Shown here: piece after piece, positions 56,144 to 64,000 of the stretch | How the letters are laid out: each line of letters begins with the position of its first letter | How positions within the stretch are numbered: position 1 is the stretch's first letter | DNA from: Corynebacterium pseudogenitalium | Lineage (GTDB): Bacteria; Actinomycetota; Actinomycetes; Mycobacteriales; Mycobacteriaceae | DNA: 64,000 nt | Direction: 5' to 3' | Assembly (NCBI RefSeq): GCF_024453815.1 | Contig: NZ_CP072934.1 | Span: forward strand, 1,550,001-1,614,000 | Translations under genes and position numbers: made by a program | The notes under the pieces: model-generated | The model's input: the letters and a program-made list of their open reading frames with translations, nothing else | Database searches by the model: none | What the model was told of the DNA's origin: nothing

Positions 56144-58743
56144 TGAAGTACACGCTCATGCCGTACCAGGAAACGGCGTCCGACACCATTATGGAGCGCC
56201 TTGACGAGGTGGCCGAGTCACGCGACAAAGGCCGCCCCGCCGTGTTCGCACTGTCTGCCCCGACGGGCGCCGGCAAGACCGTGATTGCGACCAGCGTGTT
56301 CGAGCGCATTTTGATTCCCAGCGACGACCGCGTGGAAGACGAAAACGCCGTCATTTTGTGGCTCTCCGACAACCCGGACTTGAACGAGCAGTCGCGCTAC
56401 CGTATCGAAACCGCGTCGAGTGACCTTGCCACGCGAACGGTGACGTTGGACAGTAGTTTCAACCTACCCACCTTCGAGCGCGGGTGCATTTACTTTTTGA
56501 ACACGCAGAAGTTGGGCAAGGGAACCAAACTCACCGGCGGCCGCAGGGATACACAGGACCCGCTGTTTGCGCGCGGGGATACCACGCAGGTGACGTTCTG
56601 GGACACGCTGCGCAATACGATTCATTCGGACCAGCACAACCTGATTCTGGTCGTCGATGAAGCCCACCGCGGCGCGGGTAAGCAGCGCAAAGACAAGGCC
56701 ACGATTCTACGCCGTCTGATTGAAGGCCACACCCCAGACGGCCACGCGGAGCCGGTGCCACCGATTCCGACGGTGGTGGGTATTTCGGCAACCCCCGGCG
56801 CATTCAAGACGATGATTGGCGGCATGTCGGGCAGTCGCCTGGTGCTCGACGACGTGGAGGTGCCGGTGGCCGACGTGCAGGAGTCCGGCCTGATTAAAGA
56901 CATTGTCGAGTTACGTATCCCAGGCGAAGAAGGCAAGTCGTTTGACGGTGTGTTCGTCCAGGACGCAGCGCGTATCCTGGCTGAAACCACGGCCCGGTGG
57001 GACGCTTACCACGAGGACCAGGGCGGCGACGGCGAGCGCGTCGTACCGCTCATGGTCGTGCAGATGAAGGACAAGGCCACGGACGAGGACATGTACCAGG
57101 CCATTTCCGCTATCCGTAAAGGCTGGCCGCAGATTCCGCACGACTGTTTTGCCAACGTCTACGGCGAGCACGACAACATCATGGCCGGCGATACGCTAGT
57201 GCCCTACATCGAACCGCAGCGCGTGCAGGAACGCACCGAGATTCGCGTCCTGTTCGCCAAGACCGCTATCTCGACCGGCTGGGACTGCCCACGCGCCGAA
57301 GTCATGGTGTCGTACCGCACGGCACGCGATGAAGCCCACATCACGCAGGTCATTGGACGCATGGTGCGCTCCCCGCTCGCGCGCCGTATTGAGGGCAACG
57401 ACCTGTTGAACTCGGTGCTGTGTGTCCTGCCGCAGTTTGACCGCCCGGCGGCCGAGGACGCGGTGAAGAGAATCAACCAGGGCAAGCAGGACGATACAGG
57501 CGACGGTGGCGATGTGCCTGTGGTCGATATTGTGATTGACACCGAGACGCTTACTCCCGTGGAAAACGAGAAGGTCTGGGACGCCTTTTGTGCGCTGCCA
57601 CGCATGGTTGCACCAACGCGCTCGGATAAGCCCATTTCCATGCTGCTCAACTTAGGCATTGAGTTGCAGCGCGACGGGCTTATGGAAAACGGCATGAAAC
57701 AGGCCGAGGACGAACTTATCGCCATTGTCAACGGCTACCTCACCCGCTACGAAAAACAGGTTGCCGACAAGCGCGAAGACATTTTGAAAGTCCAAACCCA
57801 GCGCCTTGTGTTCAACTATGCGGACCGTGACCTGACAACGGACGAGTCGGGAGACGAACTGTACGCCGACCGGCGCGTGATTGAGGAGGCCTACCGCGCG
57901 GCAATTCCGGTGTTCACCCGCGCGCTGGCCGATATGTGGGTGGACGCACGCACTGACGAACTCGTGGACAAGGACCCGGACGCGGACGAGGAGGAATTAA
58001 TCGACGAGGCCCGGCTGCAACTGGCGGCACTGGCCGGTGTCGCGGGTATTGCGCAGTCGGTGTCGGACAACGCGGACGACGTGGCGGGTGACTGGCTTGA
58101 CACCTACAACGCCGAGTTGGCCGTGCTGCCAGATTCGCGCAAGGCCGCGTACCAGCCGCTGCGTGAAATGGCGATTCACCCAAGCCACGAGCCGTTGATC
58201 AAGCCCGCGAACCGGACGGTGCCACAAGGCACTGCGGACAAGGACAACAACCTGGTCCCGTTCACCCGTTACGTCGGCCACCTGCTTACCGCAAGCGACG
58301 GTACGGCCCCGTTCAACCTCAACGAGTGGGAGGCCCACGTCGTTTCCACCGAGTCCGGCCGCAGCGGTGCTGTTGGTTGGTACCGCAACCCGTCGCGCTC
58401 CAGTGCGGAGGCACTGACTGCGGTGTACCTCGACGACACTGCTAACCGGTGGCGCAACATGCAGCCGGACTTCATCTTCTTCCGCGAAGTGGGTGATACG
58501 GTTCGTCCCTCAATTATCGACCCGCACGGGCACCACTTAGGCGACGCGCTCGACAAACTGCGCGCACTGTCCAACTACGCAGCCGAGTTCGGTGACCAGT
58601 TCGTCCAGATTCTTGCGGTCTCCGGCAAGGACGTTGACTCGCTGCGGTCGGTGGACCTCAAGAACCCCGACGTTCGCGCGGTGATTGACAAGGCCGAGAC
58701 CGCCGCCGAGGTCTATGAGCGGGAAGGCCGTGCGTACAAGTAA
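56143..58743 (+). CDS. res: type III restriction system helicase/endonuclease subunit (Res), unusual nuclease motif
   Basis: 866 residues. Superfamily 2 helicase: Walker A TGAGKT (41-46), DEAH (172-175), SATPG (about 214) and motif VI QVIGRMVRSP (about 404-413). A C-terminal domain has PDF (about 774), then IIDPHGHHLGDALDK about 15 residues later, where PD-(D/E)xK nucleases usually show (D/E)xK; here it is Asp-Pro-His. It is therefore uncertain whether it cuts DNA like EcoP1I-type Res. It overlaps mod by one base. A terminator follows 116 bp after the stop. Confidence 0.86.
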   Translation: MKYTLMPYQETASDTIMERLDEVAESRDKGRPAVFALSAPTGAGKTVIATSVFERILIPSDDRVEDENAVILWLSDNPDLNEQSRYRIETASSDLATRTVTLDSSFNLPTFERGCIYFLNTQKLGKGTKLTGGRRDTQDPLFARGDTTQVTFWDTLRNTIHSDQHNLILVVDEAHRGAGKQRKDKATILRRLIEGHTPDGHAEPVPPIPTVVGISATPGAFKTMIGGMSGSRLVLDDVEVPVADVQESGLIKDIVELRIPGEEGKSFDGVFVQDAARILAETTARWDAYHEDQGGDGERVVPLMVVQMKDKATDEDMYQAISAIRKGWPQIPHDCFANVYGEHDNIMAGDTLVPYIEPQRVQERTEIRVLFAKTAISTGWDCPRAEVMVSYRTARDEAHITQVIGRMVRSPLARRIEGNDLLNSVLCVLPQFDRPAAEDAVKRINQGKQDDTGDGGDVPVVDIVIDTETLTPVENEKVWDAFCALPRMVAPTRSDKPISMLLNLGIELQRDGLMENGMKQAEDELIAIVNGYLTRYEKQVADKREDILKVQTQRLVFNYADRDLTTDESGDELYADRRVIEEAYRAAIPVFTRALADMWVDARTDELVDKDPDADEEELIDEARLQLAALAGVAGIAQSVSDNADDVAGDWLDTYNAELAVLPDSRKAAYQPLREMAIHPSHEPLIKPANRTVPQGTADKDNNLVPFTRYVGHLLTASDGTAPFNLNEWEAHVVSTESGRSGAVGWYRNPSRSSAEALTAVYLDDTANRWRNMQPDFIFFREVGDTVRPSIIDPHGHHLGDALDKLRALSNYAAEFGDQFVQILAVSGKDVDSLRSVDLKNPDVRAVIDKAETAAEVYEREGRAYK

Positions 58744-58858
58744 CGCGCGGGAAAACCGGGCGGGGTCCGGTGGGAACGGGTTGTGAACCAACGTCACAGC
58801 GGCTGACCACGCGGTTTCCCAAACGTTCCTCTGAGCCCAGGTTCGTCCTGGCCTCTTG

Positions 58859-58895
58859 CCCACGGTTTCCGTCACGGTTGCCGTGGGTTTTTCTT
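58859..58895 (+). terminator. terminator after res
   Basis: Stem CCCACGG/CCGTGGG with a 15-nt loop, followed by TTTTTCTTTG. Confidence 0.78.
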
Positions 58896-59242
58896 TGTCT
58901 TCTTCCTGTGCAGCGGACTTTTGCACCACATTCCCTCACGCGAAATCGGCGACCTGCGCATTTGCCGACGTCCCCTTCCCAAACCCAGGAATCTGGTGCG
59001 GGCCGCTTCGTGCCAGTGCCAAAAGACACAACACGTAACATCTAGCCCTTTTGTGACCTGCAGGAACGTGGAGGTCGAAATTCAAACTTGCGCCCCCTGT
59101 CACTACGCTTCAGGCCCGGACACCAAATTCCCCATTTCCCCCAGAAAGACTTGAGTATTTCCCCAGGTGGCCGAAGTCCGCGGACGGATTGTGGTGCACA
59201 GCTCACTCGCAAGAACCAGCGACATCCCCCGCTATACATACC
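58896..59242. other. intergenic stretch between the restriction operon and the ATPase gene
   Basis: No coding frame with support was seen. Several 60-90-codon frames overlap on both strands without motifs. The composition shifts toward C/A-rich sequence near the repeat array at 59243. Confidence 0.5.
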
Positions 59243-59290
59243 TCCACACAAACCACACATTTCCACACAAACCACACAACTCCACACAAG
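59243..59290 (+). repeat. three direct repeats at 19-bp period upstream of the ATPase gene
   Basis: TCCACACAAACCACACATT at 59243, TCCACACAAACCACACAAC at 59262 and TCCACACAAG at 59281, exactly 19 bp apart, ending 17 bp before the ATG. The spacing recalls iterons or a multi-site operator. TAATGT at 59297-59302 could be the -10 of a leaderless message. Confidence 0.75.
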
Positions 59291-59307
59291 AGCGCTAATG
59301 TGTAACT

Positions 59308-60462
59308 ATGACGACCACGCAAAACCCTTTCCGTGCTTCGCTTGGGACTAGCCCTCCACTCCTAGTCGGCCGCGACGAAGTAATCGATGACTTCAGACTC
59401 GGGCTTGAAGAAGGACCAGGTGCACACGAACGCATCTCACTCCTCGTTGGCGCACGAGGTATTGGAAAAACTGCCCTACTCAACGAGTTAGAAGACACCG
59501 CAATAGACACTGGGTGGCTAACGTTTTCCGAAACGGCGACTGAGGGGTTCGTCGATAAGTTGAGAGACCAGCTTACAGAGTTTCTCGAGAGCGATGCGCC
59601 GACCCGAACCTCTTTTCAAGTTGGTCCGAGTGCTTTGCGTCTCAAGCATGAGTTCGAACGGCCTGCTCAAAGGCCACGTTCACTCCGTACTCTACTCACG
59701 GAGGTCCTTGACACGCTCGCGAACCACAGCAGGTTTAACCGCTCTGCAAGTGGTGTCTTAATTACGGTCGATGAGCTTCATTTCGTACATCATGATGAAA
59801 TTGTTGAGTTCGCGACGGCTATTCAACACCTTGTTAGAGAAAACAGGGAAATCGCCGTCGTAATGGCAGGTATTCCAAGTTCGGTGAGACCTCTGCTTGC
59901 CAGTGACGAAGGGCGCAATCCAATCACTTTCTTAAGGCGTGCAAATCGCGTGGATCTCGGCCGACTCAGAGGTACAGAGGTCCGTGAGGGGCTCACAGTT
60001 CCCGTCCAACAGGCCGGACGCTCGTGGGACGAGGGAGCCCTTGTGTCAGCTGTCCAAGCTACTGGAGGTTATCCGTTCATGATCCAGTTGATTGGCAACT
60101 TCGCTTGGCGCTTTGAATCCTCTGACACAATTCAATTGGAGGCTACGGAGAAGGCGATTACTCGTGCACGGAAGAAACTCGGGCAACTTGTTCATGAACC
60201 AGCGCTCAACGATCTTTCTGCGGAGGATCGTAGGTTCCTTGCTGCAATGTCGCTCGATGATGGTGCCTCGAAAATCAGCGACGTCGCCAGCCGCCTCGAA
60301 GTGAGCGAACAACAAGCGTACAACTATCGACGCCGCCTTAGCGAAGCCGACTTAATCACTTACGACCGCGGCACCGCAGACTTCGCTCTCCCCTATCTGC
60401 GCGAGTACCTTCGCACCCATGTGGTCGCAGATATTCTTCGTCTGCCCGAGTTCGATGCCTAA
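59308..60462 (+). CDS. ATP-binding protein, AAA/STAND-like P-loop with C-terminal winged helix
   Basis: 384 residues. N-terminal LLVGRDEVIDDF, Walker A GARGIGKT (about 49-56) and Walker B LITVDELH (about 150-157), followed by sensor-like segments. The C-terminal 90 residues look like a winged helix (KISDVASRLEVSEQQAYNYRRRLSEADLI). This resembles Orc1/Cdc6-like stand-alone ATPases common in actinobacterial accessory regions; the function is unknown. Codon usage is less GC-rich at third positions than in the restriction genes. Three 19-bp repeats lie directly upstream and no ribosome site is evident. Confidence 0.72.
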   Translation: MTTTQNPFRASLGTSPPLLVGRDEVIDDFRLGLEEGPGAHERISLLVGARGIGKTALLNELEDTAIDTGWLTFSETATEGFVDKLRDQLTEFLESDAPTRTSFQVGPSALRLKHEFERPAQRPRSLRTLLTEVLDTLANHSRFNRSASGVLITVDELHFVHHDEIVEFATAIQHLVRENREIAVVMAGIPSSVRPLLASDEGRNPITFLRRANRVDLGRLRGTEVREGLTVPVQQAGRSWDEGALVSAVQATGGYPFMIQLIGNFAWRFESSDTIQLEATEKAITRARKKLGQLVHEPALNDLSAEDRRFLAAMSLDDGASKISDVASRLEVSEQQAYNYRRRLSEADLITYDRGTADFALPYLREYLRTHVVADILRLPEFDA

Positions 60463-60609
60463 TTACCGGGATCGCTTTGATTTCTTAGAACGAAGGCTTG
60501 TTATGTGAAGCTGTGTTCTCCGGCGCTCGGATACCCCCGAAATGCCTAAAACTCACGAGCTAATCACATTAGGATTACGTGCACGAATCCAACCTACGTT
60601 GTACTGCAA

Positions 60610-60792
60610 GTGGTGCTCAAAGAAAAGCTCATGGGCACTGCCTCCAGAAATCTTTCCGAACTCGAAGACGTCATCAACACCCAGTGCGCGAAAGGCTATC
60701 GCCTGCACACCATCACCACCACCTCATCTGGCAGTAAAGGACTGCTCGGAGGCGACCGCGTGCAGGCAACCCTGGTCTTTGAAAGCCTGTAG
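60610..60792 (+). CDS. DUF4177-like small protein, perhaps lacking its N-terminus
   Basis: 60 residues from GTG 60610, with the pattern LSELEDVINTQCAKGYRLHTITT then RVQATLVFESL, as in DUF4177 proteins. Family members usually begin about 10 residues earlier with a strand like xYVVLQVV, and that strand is present upstream in frame (codons for PTYVVLQ) but without a good start codon. The gene may start at CTG 60604 or be decayed. The function of the family is unknown. Confidence 0.45.
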   Translation: MVLKEKLMGTASRNLSELEDVINTQCAKGYRLHTITTTSSGSKGLLGGDRVQATLVFESL

Positions 60793-60918
60793 GTAAGCAC
60801 GCGTCGGGTACTCCCGTGACGCAGCGGTCCCTTGGATCGGGGTTATGGAGCAGGCTGCCTGACACTGCTTGGGTGGTTGCTGGGCGGACTTGTGTCGTGC
60901 ACGGCACTGCCATCGCCT

Positions 60919-61305
60919 ATGTTGGGACTGGTGGTGCTGAAAACACTTGACGAATTTCTAGCAACCGTTCCCGAAGGCGACAAGCGCGACCGGATGACCG
61001 ACGTCATCGACTGGGCGCACAGTAACTACCCAGATCTCGAGCTACAGATCAAATGGAGCCAGCCGATGTTTACGCTCGGCGACACGTATATCGTCGGGTC
61101 TTCGGTGGCGTCGAAACACATGGCCATCGCACCTGAGCAAGCAACGATCACGCATTTCCAGCCAGAGCTCGAAGCCCTGGGCGCAGACTTCACGAAGAAT
61201 ATCATCCGCCAGCCTTGGGGCTCCCCTTTCAACTTCGAGCTGCTCGGCGAGCTCGTTGACTACCAGATTGCCACCAAACGTGGCATGACCAGCTTCTGGA
61301 GGTAG
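60919..61305 (+). CDS. DUF1801 (YdhG-like) family protein
   Basis: 128 residues: KTLDEFLATVPEGDKRDRM at the start, then LELQIKWSQPMFTLGDTYIVG and SKHMAIAPEQ, the DUF1801 pattern. Some members (Bacillus FrataxinYdhG-type) are linked to iron handling, but no role is proven here. The start is uncertain among ATG 60919 and GTG codons at 60931/60934. No operon partners are evident. Confidence 0.72.
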   Translation: MLGLVVLKTLDEFLATVPEGDKRDRMTDVIDWAHSNYPDLELQIKWSQPMFTLGDTYIVGSSVASKHMAIAPEQATITHFQPELEALGADFTKNIIRQPWGSPFNFELLGELVDYQIATKRGMTSFWR

Positions 61306-61369
61306 CACATCTCAGGAAGGTCCACCGATCTCAGAACTACCGCAATGACCAACAATAACAGTCAACATG

Positions 61370-61453
61370 TTAGGGATTTGGTAAGTCGCACTTTAGTGAT
61401 TTGGTAGATTGCACTTTAGGGATTTGGTAAGTCGCACTTTAGGGATTTGGTGA
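61370..61453 (+). repeat. tandem repeat, 3.5 copies of a 23-bp unit
   Basis: Units TTAGGGATTTGGTAAGTCGCACT start at 61370, 61393, 61416 and 61439 with exact 23-bp period; the second unit has four substitutions and the last is truncated after TTAGGGATTTGGT. The array ends 4 bp before the GTG of the DUF4143 gene and so overlaps its promoter or leader. Confidence 0.9.
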
Positions 61454-61457
61454 AATA

Positions 61458-62642
61458 GTGTTCATTCCGAGGGAATTGGGACAGCATCTTGAGCAACTGG
61501 CTTCGTGGTTTCCGATCGTGAGCGTGACCGGACCACGGCAAAGCGGAAAATCGACGTTGATTCGTGAACAGTTCCCTGATTTCACCTATCTCAATCTCGA
61601 AGACCCAACGCTACGCGCGTTAGCCACCGAGGATCCCACGGGCTTTATCCATGATCGTGGCTCTGCCCTCATCATCAACGAGGCTCAATATGCGCCCGAG
61701 CTTTTCTCGGCCCTGCAGGTCATTTCGGACGAACGAGGCACACCTGGACAATACGTGCTCTCTGGCTCGCAGAACTTCCTCCTCATGGAGAAGATCTCGC
61801 AAAGTCTAGCCGGAAGAGTCGGCATCACCCACCTGCTTCCACTCTCTTTCCGGGAGGCACTCACCGCACGACCCGACATGAGCGCTGAAGATTTCATGGT
61901 TCACGGTGGGTATCCGCGCCTTTATCAAGTAGATATGCCACCGGAGATCTACTACCAGAACTACCTCCGCACATACGTCGAACGAGACGTCACACAGTTA
62001 CTCAATGCTCAGAACACGGACGCCTTCCAAATGATGATGAAACTGATGGCCCTTAATGCCGGCAACCTCATCAACTACACCGGACTGGCTCGCGAACTCG
62101 GCGTCGCGTTTGCGACCGTGAAGAACTGGGTAAGCATCCTGGAATCCAGCTTCATCGTGTTCACACTGCGTCCTTTTCACATCAATTCCCGTAAGACGCT
62201 GACGAAGACCCCTAAGTTGTACTTTTACGACACTGGACTGCTCTGCCACCTCCTCGGTATCCGCACAAAAATAGACCTCGTGAACTCCCCGGCTTTCGGC
62301 GCGGTGATGGAAAACCTCATCGTGGCAGAAACAGCCAAGTGCTACCACCACCAAGGGATAGCCCCTGACCTGTATTTCTATCGCGATGACAGCAAAGTTG
62401 AAGTAGACCTCCTTGACATGACGCACGAGCCACGCGCTGTTGAAATAAAGTCCTCCGCAACGTTTCGCTCGCGCCACGGGAGAAACCTCGCCACGGTTGG
62501 CAGCCAGTTGGACATTGAACCGACGCAGCGCTGGGTGGTCTACCGTGGCGAGCACGGCCAACAATTGGAAGAGTTCAAGGTGGTGCCCGTTGTCGAGTAC
62601 CTGCGTCAGGATTTCGCGAGTCCTTCAAACCGGGTACTCTGA
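61458..62642 (+). CDS. AAA_14/DUF4143 family ATPase
   Basis: 394 residues. It begins MFIPRELGQHLEQLASWFPIV, with Walker A GPRQSGKST (about 26-34), Walker-B-like ALIINEAQ in place of the usual DExQ, and LSGSQNFLL. The C-terminal DUF4143 part contains YFYDTGLLCHLLG and DLYFYRDDSKVEVDLLD with VEIKSSATF, which resembles a PD-(D/E)xK-like core (D then ExK). This is a widespread accessory ATPase whose role is unclear (toxin-like or defence-linked in some settings). The start is GTG 61458 inside the end of the tandem repeat region. Confidence 0.85.
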   Translation: MFIPRELGQHLEQLASWFPIVSVTGPRQSGKSTLIREQFPDFTYLNLEDPTLRALATEDPTGFIHDRGSALIINEAQYAPELFSALQVISDERGTPGQYVLSGSQNFLLMEKISQSLAGRVGITHLLPLSFREALTARPDMSAEDFMVHGGYPRLYQVDMPPEIYYQNYLRTYVERDVTQLLNAQNTDAFQMMMKLMALNAGNLINYTGLARELGVAFATVKNWVSILESSFIVFTLRPFHINSRKTLTKTPKLYFYDTGLLCHLLGIRTKIDLVNSPAFGAVMENLIVAETAKCYHHQGIAPDLYFYRDDSKVEVDLLDMTHEPRAVEIKSSATFRSRHGRNLATVGSQLDIEPTQRWVVYRGEHGQQLEEFKVVPVVEYLRQDFASPSNRVL

Positions 62643-62675
62643 CACGCGTACTAACTCTGGATGGTGGTGTAAGCA

Positions 62676-63521
62676 ATGCGCAAAGTCGTATCCACGCTCG
62701 TTGCGGTGGCGGTACTGTTCACAGCACCGCACGCGGCCGCGAACCCGCTCGCGGGCAGCTCACAGGCGTTCTCGCAGTCCAGTTCCCAGGCTGGTGAGGA
62801 GCTCCGCACGGCTATCTATCGGGCGCTGCCTCCGCAGGCGCGCAGCCATCCGTGGGCGCAGCAGCTTGCTCCGGCACCTGCGCCTAGCGCGCCGACGCCT
62901 GCACAGGATCAACCTGCGGACTGTTCCAACTGCGTGGCCGTCACGTTCGACGACGGTCCGGCTGCCTCCACGAATCAGGTGTTGGATATCCTTGCTCGCA
63001 AGCACGCCACGGCGTCGTTTTTCATGCTGGCGCCGAAGGTCCGCGCGAACCCGGGCGTCGTGAAGCGGATGCGGGCTGCCGGTCACACGGTAGCCAGCCA
63101 CACTGCCACGCACCGTGACTTGACGAGGCTTTCGCAGCCGGAGGTGCGTCGCGAAGTGGAGGAGGGCTCCCGCGCGATTGCTGATGCCACTGGTGCCTCC
63201 CCGCGGTTTGTCCGCCCGCCGTATGGGGCGCTCAACGCGACGGTGTCCGAGGCGGCGCGGGTGCAGGGTCAGGCGGTGGTCTTGTGGGACGTCGATACGC
63301 TGGATTGGAAGCACCGCGACCCGGCGCGGACGTGCAAGACTGCGGTTGACCAGGCACGGGCCGGGTCGATCGTGTTGATGCACGACATCCACCCGACGAC
63401 GGCCCAAGCCGTGGAGTGCGTGATCGACGGCCTGCGGGCGAAGGGGCTGCGGCCGGCGAGCCTGGATCAGATGGTGCCGCAGCCGGTGTCCGGTAAGACG
63501 TACACCATAAGGAATAGTTAG
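62676..63521 (+). CDS. secreted polysaccharide deacetylase (NodB domain, CE4)
   Basis: 281 residues. Signal peptide (1-22, ending HAAA), a Pro/Ala linker, and a NodB domain with all five motifs: TFDDGP, SHTATH, RPPYG, the W-containing VDTLDW and LMHDIHP. The enzyme removes N-acetyl groups from peptidoglycan or another wall glycan outside the cell. Asp and both His metal ligands are present. Its end overlaps the convergent esterase gene by 4 bp. Confidence 0.93.
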   Translation: MRKVVSTLVAVAVLFTAPHAAANPLAGSSQAFSQSSSQAGEELRTAIYRALPPQARSHPWAQQLAPAPAPSAPTPAQDQPADCSNCVAVTFDDGPAASTNQVLDILARKHATASFFMLAPKVRANPGVVKRMRAAGHTVASHTATHRDLTRLSQPEVRREVEEGSRAIADATGASPRFVRPPYGALNATVSEAARVQGQAVVLWDVDTLDWKHRDPARTCKTAVDQARAGSIVLMHDIHPTTAQAVECVIDGLRAKGLRPASLDQMVPQPVSGKTYTIRNS

Positions 63522-64000
63522 CTCGCCTGCATCCGGGCGACCATGTCGTGGGCGATCCACGACTCTACTGACTCGCCGTCGATGGTCCACGCGGGGTGGT
63601 CGCCGCCCTCGAAGTAGGACAGGTGGTGGGGCATCATGTTCATCACGTGCGGGATGAGGTCAATCAGTGGCATCGGGATCTGAGGAACGCCTAGCCCGGC
63701 GGCCATCGGCAGCAGTTCCTGCGCGGCCACGTGGAGCAGCACGCCCAACCCGGTGATGTCTTCTCCCGAAAACGGCGGTGTCTCCCCCGCATATTCCTGT
63801 ACTACATGAGACACGGCAGCTAACTCCCACGCCAGTGCAAGCAGCGTAGCAATCGGGTTGTGCCCGAAGTCCTTGAAGCCACGCCCGGCAAGTTTGTGCA
63901 GCGGGGCTGCGGCGGGCTGGGCGAGGCGCACGCCGACGCGCTGCGCCAACCCGTCGTGCTGCGTGGCGCAGGCGAGGTCGTTGCTGTGGCAAAACGTGAG
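63518..64000 (-). CDS. cutinase-like alpha/beta hydrolase, C-terminal part (gene continues beyond window)
   Basis: The minus-strand frame is open through the right edge; about 160 residues are seen. Reading from the edge it begins LTFCHSNDLACATQHDG, which resembles the Asp-loop region of cutinase-family serine esterases (F-C-x-x-x-D-x-x-C), and later has PHHLSYFEGG with a likely catalytic His. The nucleophile Ser lies outside the window. Secreted corynebacterial members act on lipids or mycolate esters, so a cell-envelope role is likely. Confidence 0.65.
   Translation of the reverse strand, partial: LTFCHSNDLACATQHDGLAQRVGVRLAQPAAAPLHKLAGRGFKDFGHNPIATLLALAWELAAVSHVVQEYAGETPPFSGEDITGLGVLLHVAAQELLPMAAGLGVPQIPMPLIDLIPHVMNMMPHHLSYFEGGDHPAWTIDGESVESWIAHDMVARMQAS

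Noticed and set aside
60542..60796. 84-codon frame overlapping the DUF4177-like gene
   Set aside because: Different frame; Ser/Pro/Cys-rich translation without motif, while the other frame shows the DUF4177 pattern.
61370..61453. CRISPR array
   Set aside because: Units are contiguous 23-bp tandem copies without spacers and no cas genes are present. No CRISPR array was seen anywhere in the window.

Overview
The window is a chromosomal segment of a Corynebacterium species (Mycobacteriales). This rests on gene content and order: a dcw segment murF-murE-ftsI-ftsL-rsmH-mraZ; idsA next to mptB; pknL next to an Rv2175c-type regulator; class II DAHP synthase; glk-pimB; two NlpC/P60 hydrolases next to ctaE-qcrCAB; ctaC-ctaF; ltsA; a three-lipoyl-domain E2; lipB-lipA; and glnA. 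This is close to the order I remember for Corynebacterium glutamicum. No database search was run.

Layout. 1-6.6 kb: cell division and murein genes on the minus strand, preceded by clustered GTGGG boxes that look like MraZ sites. 7-17.9 kb: small regulators, prenyl diphosphate synthesis, lipomannan/PIM mannosyltransferases, a Ser/Thr kinase, the shikimate entry enzyme, an exoribonuclease, an acyltransferase and glucokinase. 17.9-20 kb: two secreted NlpC/P60 peptidases, one behind a c-di-AMP (ydaO/yuaA type) riboswitch. 20.5-27 kb: the cytochrome bc1-aa3 supercomplex genes. 27.3-35.8 kb: ltsA, an S41 peptidase, an A-type Fe-S carrier, an orphan CobT-like protein with altered catalytic residues, ilvE and pepA. 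35.9-44.3 kb: a lipoyl-centred block in which the E2 gene, the glycine cleavage genes gcvP-gcvT-gcvH, and lipB-lipA follow each other, so lipoate synthesis sits beside two of its acceptor proteins. 44.4-48.5 kb: membrane proteins and glnA.

48.5-62.6 kb is an accessory region. Its left part is a minus-strand operon of two tyrosine-recombinase-like proteins (the distal one seems to have lost its catalytic residues) followed by a DDE-transposase-like protein with a cysteine-rich insertion. Divergent from it is a small HTH gene. A paralogue of that HTH gene heads a type III restriction-modification operon (mod-res), whose Res subunit has Asp-Pro-His where a PD-(D/E)xK nuclease usually has (D/E)xK. 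Further right are two stand-alone P-loop ATPases, each preceded by its own short direct-repeat array: three copies at exactly 19 bp, and three and a half copies at exactly 23 bp. The last genes, a polysaccharide deacetylase and a truncated cutinase-like esterase, look like core secreted enzymes.

The strongest candidate for something undescribed is the recombinase/recombinase/transposase operon with its HTH partner, possibly mobilising or co-inherited with the restriction system. Its boundaries could not be fixed from sequence reading alone.
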